From positions 1 through 17,881 of the forward strand of contig SCSY01000173.1 of assembly GCA_004298625.1 (NCBI GenBank): 17,881 nucleotides of DNA, in the 5' to 3' direction. This stretch comes from Nitrospirota bacterium. GTDB taxonomy: Bacteria > Nitrospirota > Thermodesulfovibrionia > Thermodesulfovibrionales > UBA1546. Within the stretch, counting starts at the first letter, position 1; each line of letters opens with the position of its first letter. This document shows positions 1 through 6,176 of this stretch, one piece after another. The notes below the pieces were generated by a model. The model did no database searches. It was not told the origin of the DNA and was given only the letters and a program-made list of their open reading frames with translations. A program made the position numbers and the translations under genes.

Positions 1-1
1 T

Positions 2-382
2 GTGCCGTGCATAACAGGAAGGCTGAAAAGAAACACTGAATTTCAACTTTCTCCCCAACAGGCAGGGAAAAATCTTAAGTATGGCCATGGCGGAGGGATT
101 CATTCGGGGAAAAAAGGTTTTGGGTGCGGGCTCCATCTCATGGCGATAACTGCAGAGGGGAAGATTGCAAAATGCACTTTCTATTCCGACAGATATGTTG
201 GTACAATTAAAGATGGCTTAAAAAAATGCCGGCAGAAAATAAAACCAATAAAACTTGATAAATTAAAATGCAACTGCGAGTTTATCGAACAGTGCAGGGG
301 CGGCTGCAGATACAGGGCAGAGATGCTGGGAGACCCTTTGGGAAAAGATTTATACAGATGTGGACTGTTCTTGTCTCGCTGA
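2..382 (+). CDS. Radical SAM/SPASM-type protein, C-terminal part (5' truncated by window edge)
   Basis: This is the C-terminal end of a larger protein; the frame is open to the window edge, so the GTG at base 2 is probably internal. Counting from that codon, cysteines lie at 42, 58, 90, 92, 98, 102 and 120. The tail pattern C-x5-C-x3-C-x17-C, preceded by a C-x15-C pair around a glycine, is the signature of SPASM or twitch domains, which bind auxiliary Fe-S clusters in radical SAM enzymes that modify peptides or proteins. The usual CxxC is here a CNC at 90-92. The radical SAM barrel (CxxxCxxC) would lie upstream, outside the window, so the substrate cannot be deduced. The stop codon lies seven bases before a MITE-like element, and a DsrE-family gene follows. 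Family call fairly sure, function unknown. Confidence 0.75.
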   Translation: MPCITGRLKRNTEFQLSPQQAGKNLKYGHGGGIHSGKKGFGCGLHLMAITAEGKIAKCTFYSDRYVGTIKDGLKKCRQKIKPIKLDKLKCNCEFIEQCRGGCRYRAEMLGDPLGKDLYRCGLFLSR

Positions 383-386
383 CGTT

Positions 387-542
387 TAATTGGAAGACAT
401 TGTATTTGAGCGGTTTATTTTGTCGATAGTCCGACAACCCCCTGAGTCCCCCTTTGTTAAGGGGGATTGAGGGGGTTGTGAGACAAAATCCTCGGAGGTC
501 GTTTCGACCGAGAATGAGCGAAAATACTGTGTCTTCCAATTA
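387..542. mobile_element. MITE-like element with 11-bp perfect TIRs and TA target duplication
   Basis: The element proper spans 389-540 (152 bp). It begins with ATTGGAAGACA and ends with the exact reverse complement TGTCTTCCAAT. The terminal similarity continues imperfectly for about 19 bp (GTATTT is matched after two mismatches). A TA dinucleotide flanks each end (387-388 and 541-542), as expected for a target duplication made by Tc1/mariner or IS630-type transposases. No open reading frame of plausible coding quality lies inside. The centre carries a long C-rich/G-rich hairpin (434-479), and a smaller hairpin with GGTCG and CGACC arms lies near 498-510. The element sits between the radical SAM-type gene and the DsrE-family gene, where it could end or attenuate transcription. 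Assignment to a transposase family is inference from the TA duplication. Confidence 0.7.
434..479. repeat. C-rich/G-rich palindrome at the core of the MITE-like element
   Basis: Two 21-bp arms (434-454 and 459-479) are complementary at 19 positions around a TGTT loop. Each arm has the layout ACAACCCCCT-nnn-CCCCCTT. Such CCCCCTTTGTTAAGGGGG palindromes are, to my knowledge, dispersed in many copies through genomes of this type of bacterium. In RNA it would be a very stable hairpin between two genes on the + strand, but it lacks the U-run of a classical terminator. Confidence 0.75.
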
Positions 543-557
543 TTAGTTAAAAAAATC

Positions 558-562
558 GGAGG
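558..562 (+). promoter_or_regulatory. Ribosome binding site of the DsrE-family gene
   Basis: GGAGG lies six bases before the ATG at 569, and this fixes the start. It lies outside the MITE-like element, so translation of the downstream gene does not depend on the insertion. Confidence 0.7.
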
Positions 563-568
563 TTAAAT

Positions 569-943
569 ATGCAGAACAAAAAATTCGTGTTTATCATCAC
601 CCACTCGTACGACAACCCGGACAAGGTCGCAGGAGCAATGCAGCTTGCAGCCAACATGAAGGCATTTGATGTCGAGCTTGATTTCTTTCTGATGGACAAG
701 GGCGCTTTGCTTGCAAAGAAAGGGTTTGCAGAGACCCTGACATGGCAGTTGAAGGATGAGTTTTCTCCGATTGCGGATCTCATGAAAACTCTCATTGAGG
801 ACTTTAATGTAAAATTCTATATCTGCGCGTCGTGCGTGAAGCACTATGAACTCGATAAGACGGAGCGCATCCCAAATTCAGAAGTAAAACCCGGCTCTTT
901 CTTAGGGCAGATGCTGCTTGAAAGGCAGGGGTTGACGTTTTGA
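569..943 (+). CDS. DsrE/DsrF-family small sulfur-relay-like protein
   Basis: This 124-residue soluble protein has no signal peptide. It opens with a beta strand followed by a loop typical of the DsrE fold (KKFVFIITHSYDNPDKV). Next comes a helix (AGAMQLAANMKAF), then a second strand ending in the FFLMDKGALL segment usual for this family. Two cysteines, C86 and C89, lie in the YICASCVKHY segment, the position where DsrE/TusD-type proteins carry the sulfur-accepting cysteine. Family members pass sulfane sulfur in dissimilatory sulfur metabolism or tRNA thiolation, but many lone members have unknown roles. No DsrF, DsrH or TusA partner is visible here. A strong ribosome binding site precedes the ATG. 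A specific role would be a guess; a thiol-based function in the cytoplasm is likely. Confidence 0.8.
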   Translation: MQNKKFVFIITHSYDNPDKVAGAMQLAANMKAFDVELDFFLMDKGALLAKKGFAETLTWQLKDEFSPIADLMKTLIEDFNVKFYICASCVKHYELDKTERIPNSEVKPGSFLGQMLLERQGLTF

Positions 944-960
944 GATAACAAATACATAAA
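932..960 (+). promoter_or_regulatory. Candidate sigma70 promoter for the receptor-sensor pair
   Basis: TTGACG (932-937) and CATAAA (955-960) are separated by 17 bases, matching the -35 consensus at five and the -10 consensus at four of six positions. The -35 box lies in the last codons of the DsrE-family gene. Transcription from here would give a leader of about 70 bases before the ATG at 1040. Apart from a CCTCGAGG palindrome (993-1000) I see no riboswitch-like structure in the leader. The call rests on sequence resemblance alone. Confidence 0.35.
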
Positions 961-1039
961 TTAATATTCAAGAAAACCCATAAACTTTCGGGCCTCGAGG
1001 AAATTAGGCAAAGGCATAGAAATGTGATAAGATGAAATC

Positions 1040-2059
1040 ATGAAGACGTTGGCTGTTATAAGATTTCTGATCTTACTCGGAGCTATAGTATTTTTCAGCG
1101 CTTCAATTCCGGCTGCTGAAAGAGCTATTGAAAGTCTTAAAGGCAAGCCCTTCACAGATCCTTCTCAGAAATTCGAAATGCCTCCTGACTGGGTAAAAAA
1201 AACCATAAAATATGAGGCATGGGCGGAAAAGGCCGACATCGCAATTACCCTGGAGCAGGACGTTTATCAATTAATACTTCCGCTTATAAAGAAATTTGAA
1301 AAGGCTCACAATCTTAAGATCGAGATTAAGGAAGGCACATGCGGTGTATCGGCAGGAATGCTCAGCAGAAAGGTTGTTGATATCGCAGGATTCTGCTGCC
1401 CTCCCGGCAAAGAAGACAGGCTTCCCGGCGTCAAGTTCCATACACTCGGGATAGTTTCTAAGGCATTCCTTGTGCATCCGGATAATCCTATTGATTCGGT
1501 TACTGAAAGGGAACTAACGGAAATATTCAGAGGCAGGATTCTGCAATGGTCTGAGCTTAAAACATCAAAGGGGCAACCGGGTCCTGAATGGAGAATAAGG
1601 ACCATAGGAAGGTTTCACTGTCAGGCAAGGCCGGGGCACTGGAGGCAGCTTCTCGACAGCGATAAACTCTTCAGCCCCCGGACTAAAGAGGTCAGTTCTA
1701 TCCCTATTATGATAGCTCAGGTTGCAGCCTACAAAGGAGCTATCGGCTGGGAGGTGCTCGACATGGCTGAGAAATATGCGAACCTCGGCAAGGTAAAACC
1801 TCTCAGGATCAACGGCTATGCTCCAGATGATAGAGACGCCATCGCAGCAAGGAAATATCCGTTTTACCGCACATACAATGTAACCACATGGGAAAACAAA
1901 GGACTCAAAAACTCTAATGCTGAAAAGCTACTCGAATATCTGATGAAAGAGGTAGAGGGCATTGACCCTAAATCAGGCTTTGTTTCTTCATCGAGACTCA
2001 GAAATGCAGGCTGGAAATTCCAGGGCAATGAGCTTATAGGCGAACCTGAAAAGAGATGA
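1040..2059 (+). CDS. Secreted phosphate-binding-protein-like (PBP2-fold) receptor with four cysteines
   Basis: The 339-residue product starts with a signal peptide (hydrophobic residues about 5-22, then ASIPAAERA, a plausible signal peptidase I site). The mature part resembles PstS-like type 2 periplasmic binding proteins: QDVYQLILPLIKKFEKAH, the DNPIDSVTERELTEIFRGRILQWSEL segment characteristic of phosphate-binding-like proteins, and a late KGAIGWEVL strand. The loop that in PstS binds phosphate with small and hydroxyl residues reads GTCGVSAGM here and is followed by AGFCCPP. Cysteines at 101, 119, 120 and 194 are unusual for a secreted binding protein and could bind a metal or form disulfides. 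No permease or ATPase gene follows. Instead the gene overlaps by four bases (ATGA) a two-TM sensor, so I infer a ligand-presenting receptor rather than a transporter component. The ligand is unknown. Confidence 0.75.
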   Translation: MKTLAVIRFLILLGAIVFFSASIPAAERAIESLKGKPFTDPSQKFEMPPDWVKKTIKYEAWAEKADIAITLEQDVYQLILPLIKKFEKAHNLKIEIKEGTCGVSAGMLSRKVVDIAGFCCPPGKEDRLPGVKFHTLGIVSKAFLVHPDNPIDSVTERELTEIFRGRILQWSELKTSKGQPGPEWRIRTIGRFHCQARPGHWRQLLDSDKLFSPRTKEVSSIPIMIAQVAAYKGAIGWEVLDMAEKYANLGKVKPLRINGYAPDDRDAIAARKYPFYRTYNVTTWENKGLKNSNAEKLLEYLMKEVEGIDPKSGFVSSSRLRNAGWKFQGNELIGEPEKR

Positions 2060-3387
2060 TCAGTATATTTATGCACCTAAAGCGCATCTCGCTGACAGTA
2101 AAGATGATACTGCTGACCCTCGTGGTCGGTCTTATCTCATGGGTCATTCTGGATAATATCCAGAGCAGAAAGATAGAAAATATCTTCAATTTGCATCTAA
2201 CAGAGCAGTTGAATATCGAGGCTCAGGAAGCAAGGCTGCGATTCGACAACTATGTTACTGCATATAACCAGACCGTGAAACTCGTTGTCTCACAGAAAAG
2301 TTTCAACGATTATATAACCGACGGAAACCGGCTCAAGGGGGATAAGGTAAAATACTTCAGCGAGATTCCCCCATGGCTGCCCGATGCATCTGTGCTGAGG
2401 AAATTCGTTCATCTCCCTTATGCCCTGCTGCTTGACGACAAGGGGGCGGCGAGGGAAGTCTATCAGGGTTCGCCGGAACCACTACCCCCATCATTGATAA
2501 AGCCTTCAGACCTCCTCAGACAGATGAGCCACAACCAGACCCTTATGACAGAGATAGACGGAATGCCTTTTGTGGTTACGGCAGAATCAGTGATTAACCC
2601 GCAGGGCCGCACTGCTGCAACACTGATATTTGCAGCTCCCCTTGATGATGATTTCCTTATTTCATCTCAGGGTCTTTCAGCAGGCCGGGGAATAGTAGCG
2701 CTCGTTTCATCCAATGAGCATAGAATTCTCGCAAGCAACAAGCCTGATATCCTCCCTGACGGCGCAGCTCTTAAAGACATAGAGGCAGATTATCTCATGA
2801 CAGGGAAATCATTTTTTGACACAGGGTCTTCGGACCTTCTCGTTCATTTCAGTTCCTTCTTATCCAGAAAAGAGTATGAAGACATAAGCAGGGCTATTCT
2901 CGCTGCCGACAGGCGTCAGAGGGCCATAGCAGCCGCTATTCTTATAATCTCTGTCTCAGCCTTAATATACTGGATTACAAACCGCATAACCATACTGAGC
3001 GGCAGCATGGTTGAATTTTCAGAAAAAAACCTTGGAACAGAAAGCCATGAGCTTTTAAAGGGAGACCAGCTCTATATACTTGAGGAAAGGTTCAAAAAAT
3101 TTACAGTGGAGATTATATCAGCTCAGGAAAAGCTGAGGAAAGACGCAGAAGAAATGCTAAACCTCACAAAGAAAAATTTAGAGCTTGAGATGAAGGCGCT
3201 GCGCGGCATGCTGCCTATCTGCGCATGGTGCAAGAAGATACGCGACGACAAAGGCTACTGGAGCCAGGTGGAATTATATGTCGAAAAACATTCGGACGCC
3301 ACCTTCACGCACGGCATCTGTCCGGAGTGCCTCAAAAAGATCAGTCCTGAAACCATAGAGAAGATCGAAAAGACTGGAACGAAATGA
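2056..3387 (+). CDS. Two-TM sensor with HAMP-like/coiled-coil region and C-terminal CxxC...CxxC domain
   Basis: The 443-residue product has a TM helix at about 14-33, an extracytoplasmic domain of about 250 residues (35-288, CACHE-like in size but not firmly assigned) and a second TM helix at about 289-308. A HAMP-like stretch and a coiled coil (about 350-385) follow. The C-terminus (386-428) carries LPICAWCKK at C389 and C392 and GICPECLKK at C422 and C425, a Cys4 zinc-ribbon-like module. To my knowledge the same LPICxxCKKIRDDKGYW module ends many PAS, GAF and receiver proteins in deltaproteobacteria and Nitrospirota, with no established function. No histidine kinase, GGDEF, EAL or methyl-accepting domain is present. 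The ATG overlaps the stop of the receptor gene, suggesting translational coupling; M6 is an alternative start. I infer that it reads the receptor state across the membrane through the Cys4 output. Confidence 0.7.
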   Translation: MISIFMHLKRISLTVKMILLTLVVGLISWVILDNIQSRKIENIFNLHLTEQLNIEAQEARLRFDNYVTAYNQTVKLVVSQKSFNDYITDGNRLKGDKVKYFSEIPPWLPDASVLRKFVHLPYALLLDDKGAAREVYQGSPEPLPPSLIKPSDLLRQMSHNQTLMTEIDGMPFVVTAESVINPQGRTAATLIFAAPLDDDFLISSQGLSAGRGIVALVSSNEHRILASNKPDILPDGAALKDIEADYLMTGKSFFDTGSSDLLVHFSSFLSRKEYEDISRAILAADRRQRAIAAAILIISVSALIYWITNRITILSGSMVEFSEKNLGTESHELLKGDQLYILEERFKKFTVEIISAQEKLRKDAEEMLNLTKKNLELEMKALRGMLPICAWCKKIRDDKGYWSQVELYVEKHSDATFTHGICPECLKKISPETIEKIEKTGTK

Positions 3388-3400
3388 TATAATTCATCTT

Positions 3401-4000
3401 GTGGACCGTCCGGCAAAAGAATATATCGTAGACTTCTTTTCAAAAAAACTTTCGCTATTCGGCAACACGCCTGCCGCCGTAGGATGGTCTAAAACAGGAC
3501 AGAGGCTGAGGTATGAATGCATCCTTAAACTTCTTCCGCTCGACGGTCATAGCATCCTTGATTTCGGCTGCGGCAAGGGTGATTTTTATGGTTTCCTGAA
3601 AGAAAAAGGCATTAAGATTAACTACACCGGCATTGATATAAACAGGAAACTTATAGAAACCGCTTCACACATTTACCTTGAGGCTGAACTTTTAACTTTG
3701 GATATTGATTTAGAAGAGCTGCCCGAAAGCTATGACTATATAATCTCATGCGGAGTTTTTAATCTTAATATTCAGGGAGTAAAAGAATCGGCGGAAGAAT
3801 CCTTAAAAAAACTATTCCGCCATACAAACAAGACACTTCTCTTTAACTGCCTCGGAACGCATTCTAAAGTAAAAGATACAAACCTGATCTACCTCGCCCC
3901 TGAGGAACTCATTGCCGCAGCAAAAAAAATCACGGATTCAGTTGTCATCTATAACGACCTCATAGAAGGCGATTTATTCCTGTTATTGAATAGGCCATAA
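3401..4000 (+). CDS. Class I SAM-dependent methyltransferase
   Basis: This 199-residue soluble protein starts at GTG; no ATG or TTG lies in frame between it and the upstream stop. It has a Rossmann-type methyltransferase core. Motif I is DFGCGKGDF (54-62), the acidic ribose-binding strand is YTGIDIN (75-81), and ISCGVFNL (115-122) forms the motif IV strand. The last 70 residues are a short substrate cap ending in GDLFLLLNRP. Its best-known relatives are unassigned methyltransferases, and I cannot name the substrate. It follows the sensor gene by 13 bases and is probably in the same transcript. The two hairpins after its stop may end that transcript against the convergent UbiB-family gene. Confidence 0.8.
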   Translation: MDRPAKEYIVDFFSKKLSLFGNTPAAVGWSKTGQRLRYECILKLLPLDGHSILDFGCGKGDFYGFLKEKGIKINYTGIDINRKLIETASHIYLEAELLTLDIDLEELPESYDYIISCGVFNLNIQGVKESAEESLKKLFRHTNKTLLFNCLGTHSKVKDTNLIYLAPEELIAAAKKITDSVVIYNDLIEGDLFLLLNRP

Positions 4001-4005
4001 ACTCA

Positions 4006-4055
4006 TGACTGCAACAGTCACGAACCACCCCTGCCCCTCCCTGACTAAAGAGGGG
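4006..4055. terminator. Two hairpins between convergent genes, candidate bidirectional terminator
   Basis: Right after the methyltransferase stop there is a perfect TGACTG-CAA-CAGTCA hairpin (4006-4020). It is followed by CCCCTC...GAGGGG (4034-4039 and 4050-4055), a degenerate relative of the C-rich palindrome at 434-479. The block fills the 60-base gap to the end of the UbiB-family gene on the other strand. Neither hairpin has a good U-run, so the terminator role is inferred from position. Confidence 0.4.
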
Positions 4056-4060
4056 AACTA

Positions 4061-5761
4061 TCACAGTCTCCCTGACCGTATTATCGAGATAATCAGCCAG
4101 ATGCCAAGAAGGGTGGCAAGACCAAAGGCGCTGAGCCCGAGGAGAGAAAATCCGAAAACAATCGGGGGAACACTTGTGGCATGCATTATTGCAGAACTTA
4201 TAAGCATGGCGCTTACGATCATGGCAAACGCAATGCGGTTGCTGGACTTGTCCATGTCCTTTATGAATTCAGGCAGATTTACATGGGACATCTTCACATG
4301 AATATCATCCTTTAATACCTTCCTTATTATCTGTTTCATCTGCCTCGGAAAAAGAACTACAAAGTCTCCTACCTCTTCGATATTCTTTTTCGTCTTTTCA
4401 TATATCTTCGACGGGCTCAATTTTTCTCTTACCAGCTTAGAGGCATAAGGCTCGGCAGCGGCAATAAAATCAAAATCCGGATCGAGTTCCCTGCCGACGT
4501 TTTCGAGGATCAGCATCGCCTTATTTATCAGAAGAAGCTCCGAGGGTATTCTCATTTTATGTTTCATTGCAAGATGGGTTATAGTATCCAGATATGCAGA
4601 AAAGTTTATTTCCTTAAGGGTCATTCCATAAAGAGGTTCGAAAAATTCGGTGAGGTCTCTTTTAAAATCTCTTCTGAATGCAGCAACATCCACCTCTTCG
4701 GGAACAAGCCCCAGCTCTATATACTGATCTATCAGCCTGTCAAAGTCTTTATTTATAAGCGCAAGGAATGTATTTGCCATAGTCTCTTTCAGCTCATCAG
4801 TTACCCTTCCCACTATCCCGAAGTCCATAAACCCGATCTGTCCCGTGGGCATGACAAATATGTTTCCGGGATGAGGGTCTGCATGAAAAAATCCGTCTTT
4901 AAGTATCATCTTGAAATACGCATCAATTCCAATCCTGGCAATCTCTTTCCTGTCAAGCGTCATCTTATCTATCGCTGCAATATTATCAATTCTGACGCCG
5001 TCTATTCGCTCCATTACAAAGACCTTCCCTGTTGTATATTCCTTGTAAGTCCTGGGGATATGCACATTCGGATTATCTTCAAAGTTCCTTTTGAATCTGT
5101 TGCAGTTATTCATTTCTTCGACGAAATCAAGTTCCTTTCTTACTGTCTTTGAAAACTCCTCCACAATGCCGGTAGGATTGAAGAACCTGCTTTCAGGGAC
5201 ATGTTTGACCAGAAGATTGCCGATAGTGCTCAGGATATTAATGTCTGTCTCCAGTTGTTCTCCTATGCCCGGCCTCTGGATTTTTACTATCACATCGCTT
5301 CCGTCAATAAGTGTGGCGTGATGAACCTGGGCAATGGATGCAGCGGCGATAGGCGCCTCCCGAAAATAAGAAAATACCCTGTTTATCGGCAGACGCAGTT
5401 CTTCTTCTATAATCCTTTTTGCCTCTTCAGCGGGAAATTGCGGGACTTCATCCTGAAGTTTCTTGAATTCATCCGCATAGGGAGTTGTAATCAGATCCGG
5501 TCTTGAAGAAAGAAGCTGCGCAAGCTTGATAAAGCTCGGACCGAGTTCTGCAAACGCCATTCTCAGCCTTCCGGGAACAGTAATCTCCTTTACCTCAGGC
5601 CACCTCCCGAAGGCCTTTAATCTCTTCCTGAGGGGAACAAGCCTGTGAAGTCTGATCTGGTCTATTACGTGTCCGAAACCATATTTAAGAAAGACATTGA
5701 TTATCTGCCTTATCCTGTTTATATTCCTGTAAGTTCTCAGCTTGAGCAGACTGATAGGCAT
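4061..5761 (-). CDS. UbiB/ABC1/ADCK-family atypical protein kinase-like ATPase
   Basis: The 566-residue protein has the order of parts of the UbiB family. The N-terminal signature is FIKLAQLLSSRPDL (77-90), where the usual KxGQ is KLAQ. The alanine-rich loop is AAAS (139-142), and VIVKIQRP (157-164) carries the ATP-site lysine. The catalytic segment is HADPHPGN (293-300), the metal-binding MDFG lies at 312-315, and the C-terminus (about 513-562) holds two predicted membrane helices. Family members are membrane-associated ATPases that support ubiquinone synthesis in Proteobacteria and other lipid or isoprenoid quinone functions elsewhere. No ubi or men genes are nearby, so a quinone role is inferred from family only. 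It is the last gene of the - strand cluster, starting three bases after the phasin-like gene, a pairing that suggests a joint membrane or lipid role. Confidence 0.88.
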   Translation of the reverse strand: MPISLLKLRTYRNINRIRQIINVFLKYGFGHVIDQIRLHRLVPLRKRLKAFGRWPEVKEITVPGRLRMAFAELGPSFIKLAQLLSSRPDLITTPYADEFKKLQDEVPQFPAEEAKRIIEEELRLPINRVFSYFREAPIAAASIAQVHHATLIDGSDVIVKIQRPGIGEQLETDINILSTIGNLLVKHVPESRFFNPTGIVEEFSKTVRKELDFVEEMNNCNRFKRNFEDNPNVHIPRTYKEYTTGKVFVMERIDGVRIDNIAAIDKMTLDRKEIARIGIDAYFKMILKDGFFHADPHPGNIFVMPTGQIGFMDFGIVGRVTDELKETMANTFLALINKDFDRLIDQYIELGLVPEEVDVAAFRRDFKRDLTEFFEPLYGMTLKEINFSAYLDTITHLAMKHKMRIPSELLLINKAMLILENVGRELDPDFDFIAAAEPYASKLVREKLSPSKIYEKTKKNIEEVGDFVVLFPRQMKQIIRKVLKDDIHVKMSHVNLPEFIKDMDKSSNRIAFAMIVSAMLISSAIMHATSVPPIVFGFSLLGLSAFGLATLLGIWLIISIIRSGRL

Positions 5762-5764
5762 CGG

Positions 5765-6091
5765 CTATTCTTCCTGCTCCTCTCCCTCCTTAACGCCCTC
5801 GATCTTTTTCACCCTGCCCGAAAGCGCCTGAATTTTTTTGTTGAGCTTCTCTACATCGTCCTTAGTCGGAAGGTTCATCTTATTGAGAGCCTTAGTCAGC
5901 GCCTCTGAAATGCTTTTAGTGAACTGGTCGGTTCCTTTCTCAGCCTTTTCAGACCATTCTTTCACGAGCTTTGAGCCCTGCGATTCGCTCAATTCTCCTT
6001 TTTTAACAAGTTCGTCTATGAATTCCTTCACCTTCTGCTGCATACCCAACCCTGCAAGCAATGCGTTTCTTACCGTGTCGAAAATCGCCAT
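5765..6091 (-). CDS. Phasin-like small helical protein
   Basis: This 108-residue, highly charged, almost entirely helical protein begins AIFDTVRNALLAGLGMQQKVKEFIDELVKKGELSESQG, as in proteins annotated as polyhydroxyalkanoate synthesis regulator phasins. A coiled-coil stretch (about 79-98, DVEKLNKKIQALSGRVKKIE) and an acidic tail follow. Such proteins either coat storage granules or act as generic membrane and protein scaffolds, and many occur in genomes without PHA synthase. No PHA gene is seen here. An upstream AGGTG lies close to the ATG. Tight coupling to the UbiB-family gene suggests a partner or membrane-surface role rather than storage, but this is inference. Confidence 0.7.
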   Translation of the reverse strand: MAIFDTVRNALLAGLGMQQKVKEFIDELVKKGELSESQGSKLVKEWSEKAEKGTDQFTKSISEALTKALNKMNLPTKDDVEKLNKKIQALSGRVKKIEGVKEGEEQEE

Positions 6092-6112
6092 AAAACACCT
6101 CCGTTTTAAATA

Positions 6113-6176
6113 CAGGTTGAGGCTAAGGTTTAGGTTAAGATTGATTCCCCTTAACCTCTGCCTTGACCTTAACCTG
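6113..6176. repeat. Inverted pair of degenerate TTAACC-type hexamer arrays at the alaS 3' end
   Basis: The left arm (6113-6139) reads as GGTTGA GGCTAA GGTTTA GGTTAA. The right arm (6150-6176) reads as TTAACC TCTGCC TTGACC TTAACC, so each arm is four hexamers of the type YYNRCC or its complement. The arms are complementary at 21 of 27 positions around a 10-base spacer. The stop codon of alaS (6135-6137) lies inside the left arm, and the right arm encodes the VKVKAEVK tail of AlaRS. It may fold as a hairpin behind alaS, but no U-run follows. Confidence 0.65.

Noticed and set aside
282..539. Open frame of 85 codons on the - strand
   Set aside because: It runs through the MITE-like element and its palindromes into the radical SAM-type gene, has no ribosome binding site and no recognisable protein features.
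944..1039. Possible riboswitch in the leader of the receptor gene
   Set aside because: Only a short CCTCGAGG palindrome and a GGCAAAGGC stretch are seen; they match no riboswitch core that I know.
4005..4301. Open frame of 98 codons on the + strand
   Set aside because: It begins in the convergent-gene hairpins and then lies antisense within the UbiB-family gene; the sequence is a shadow of that gene's membrane-helix coding region.
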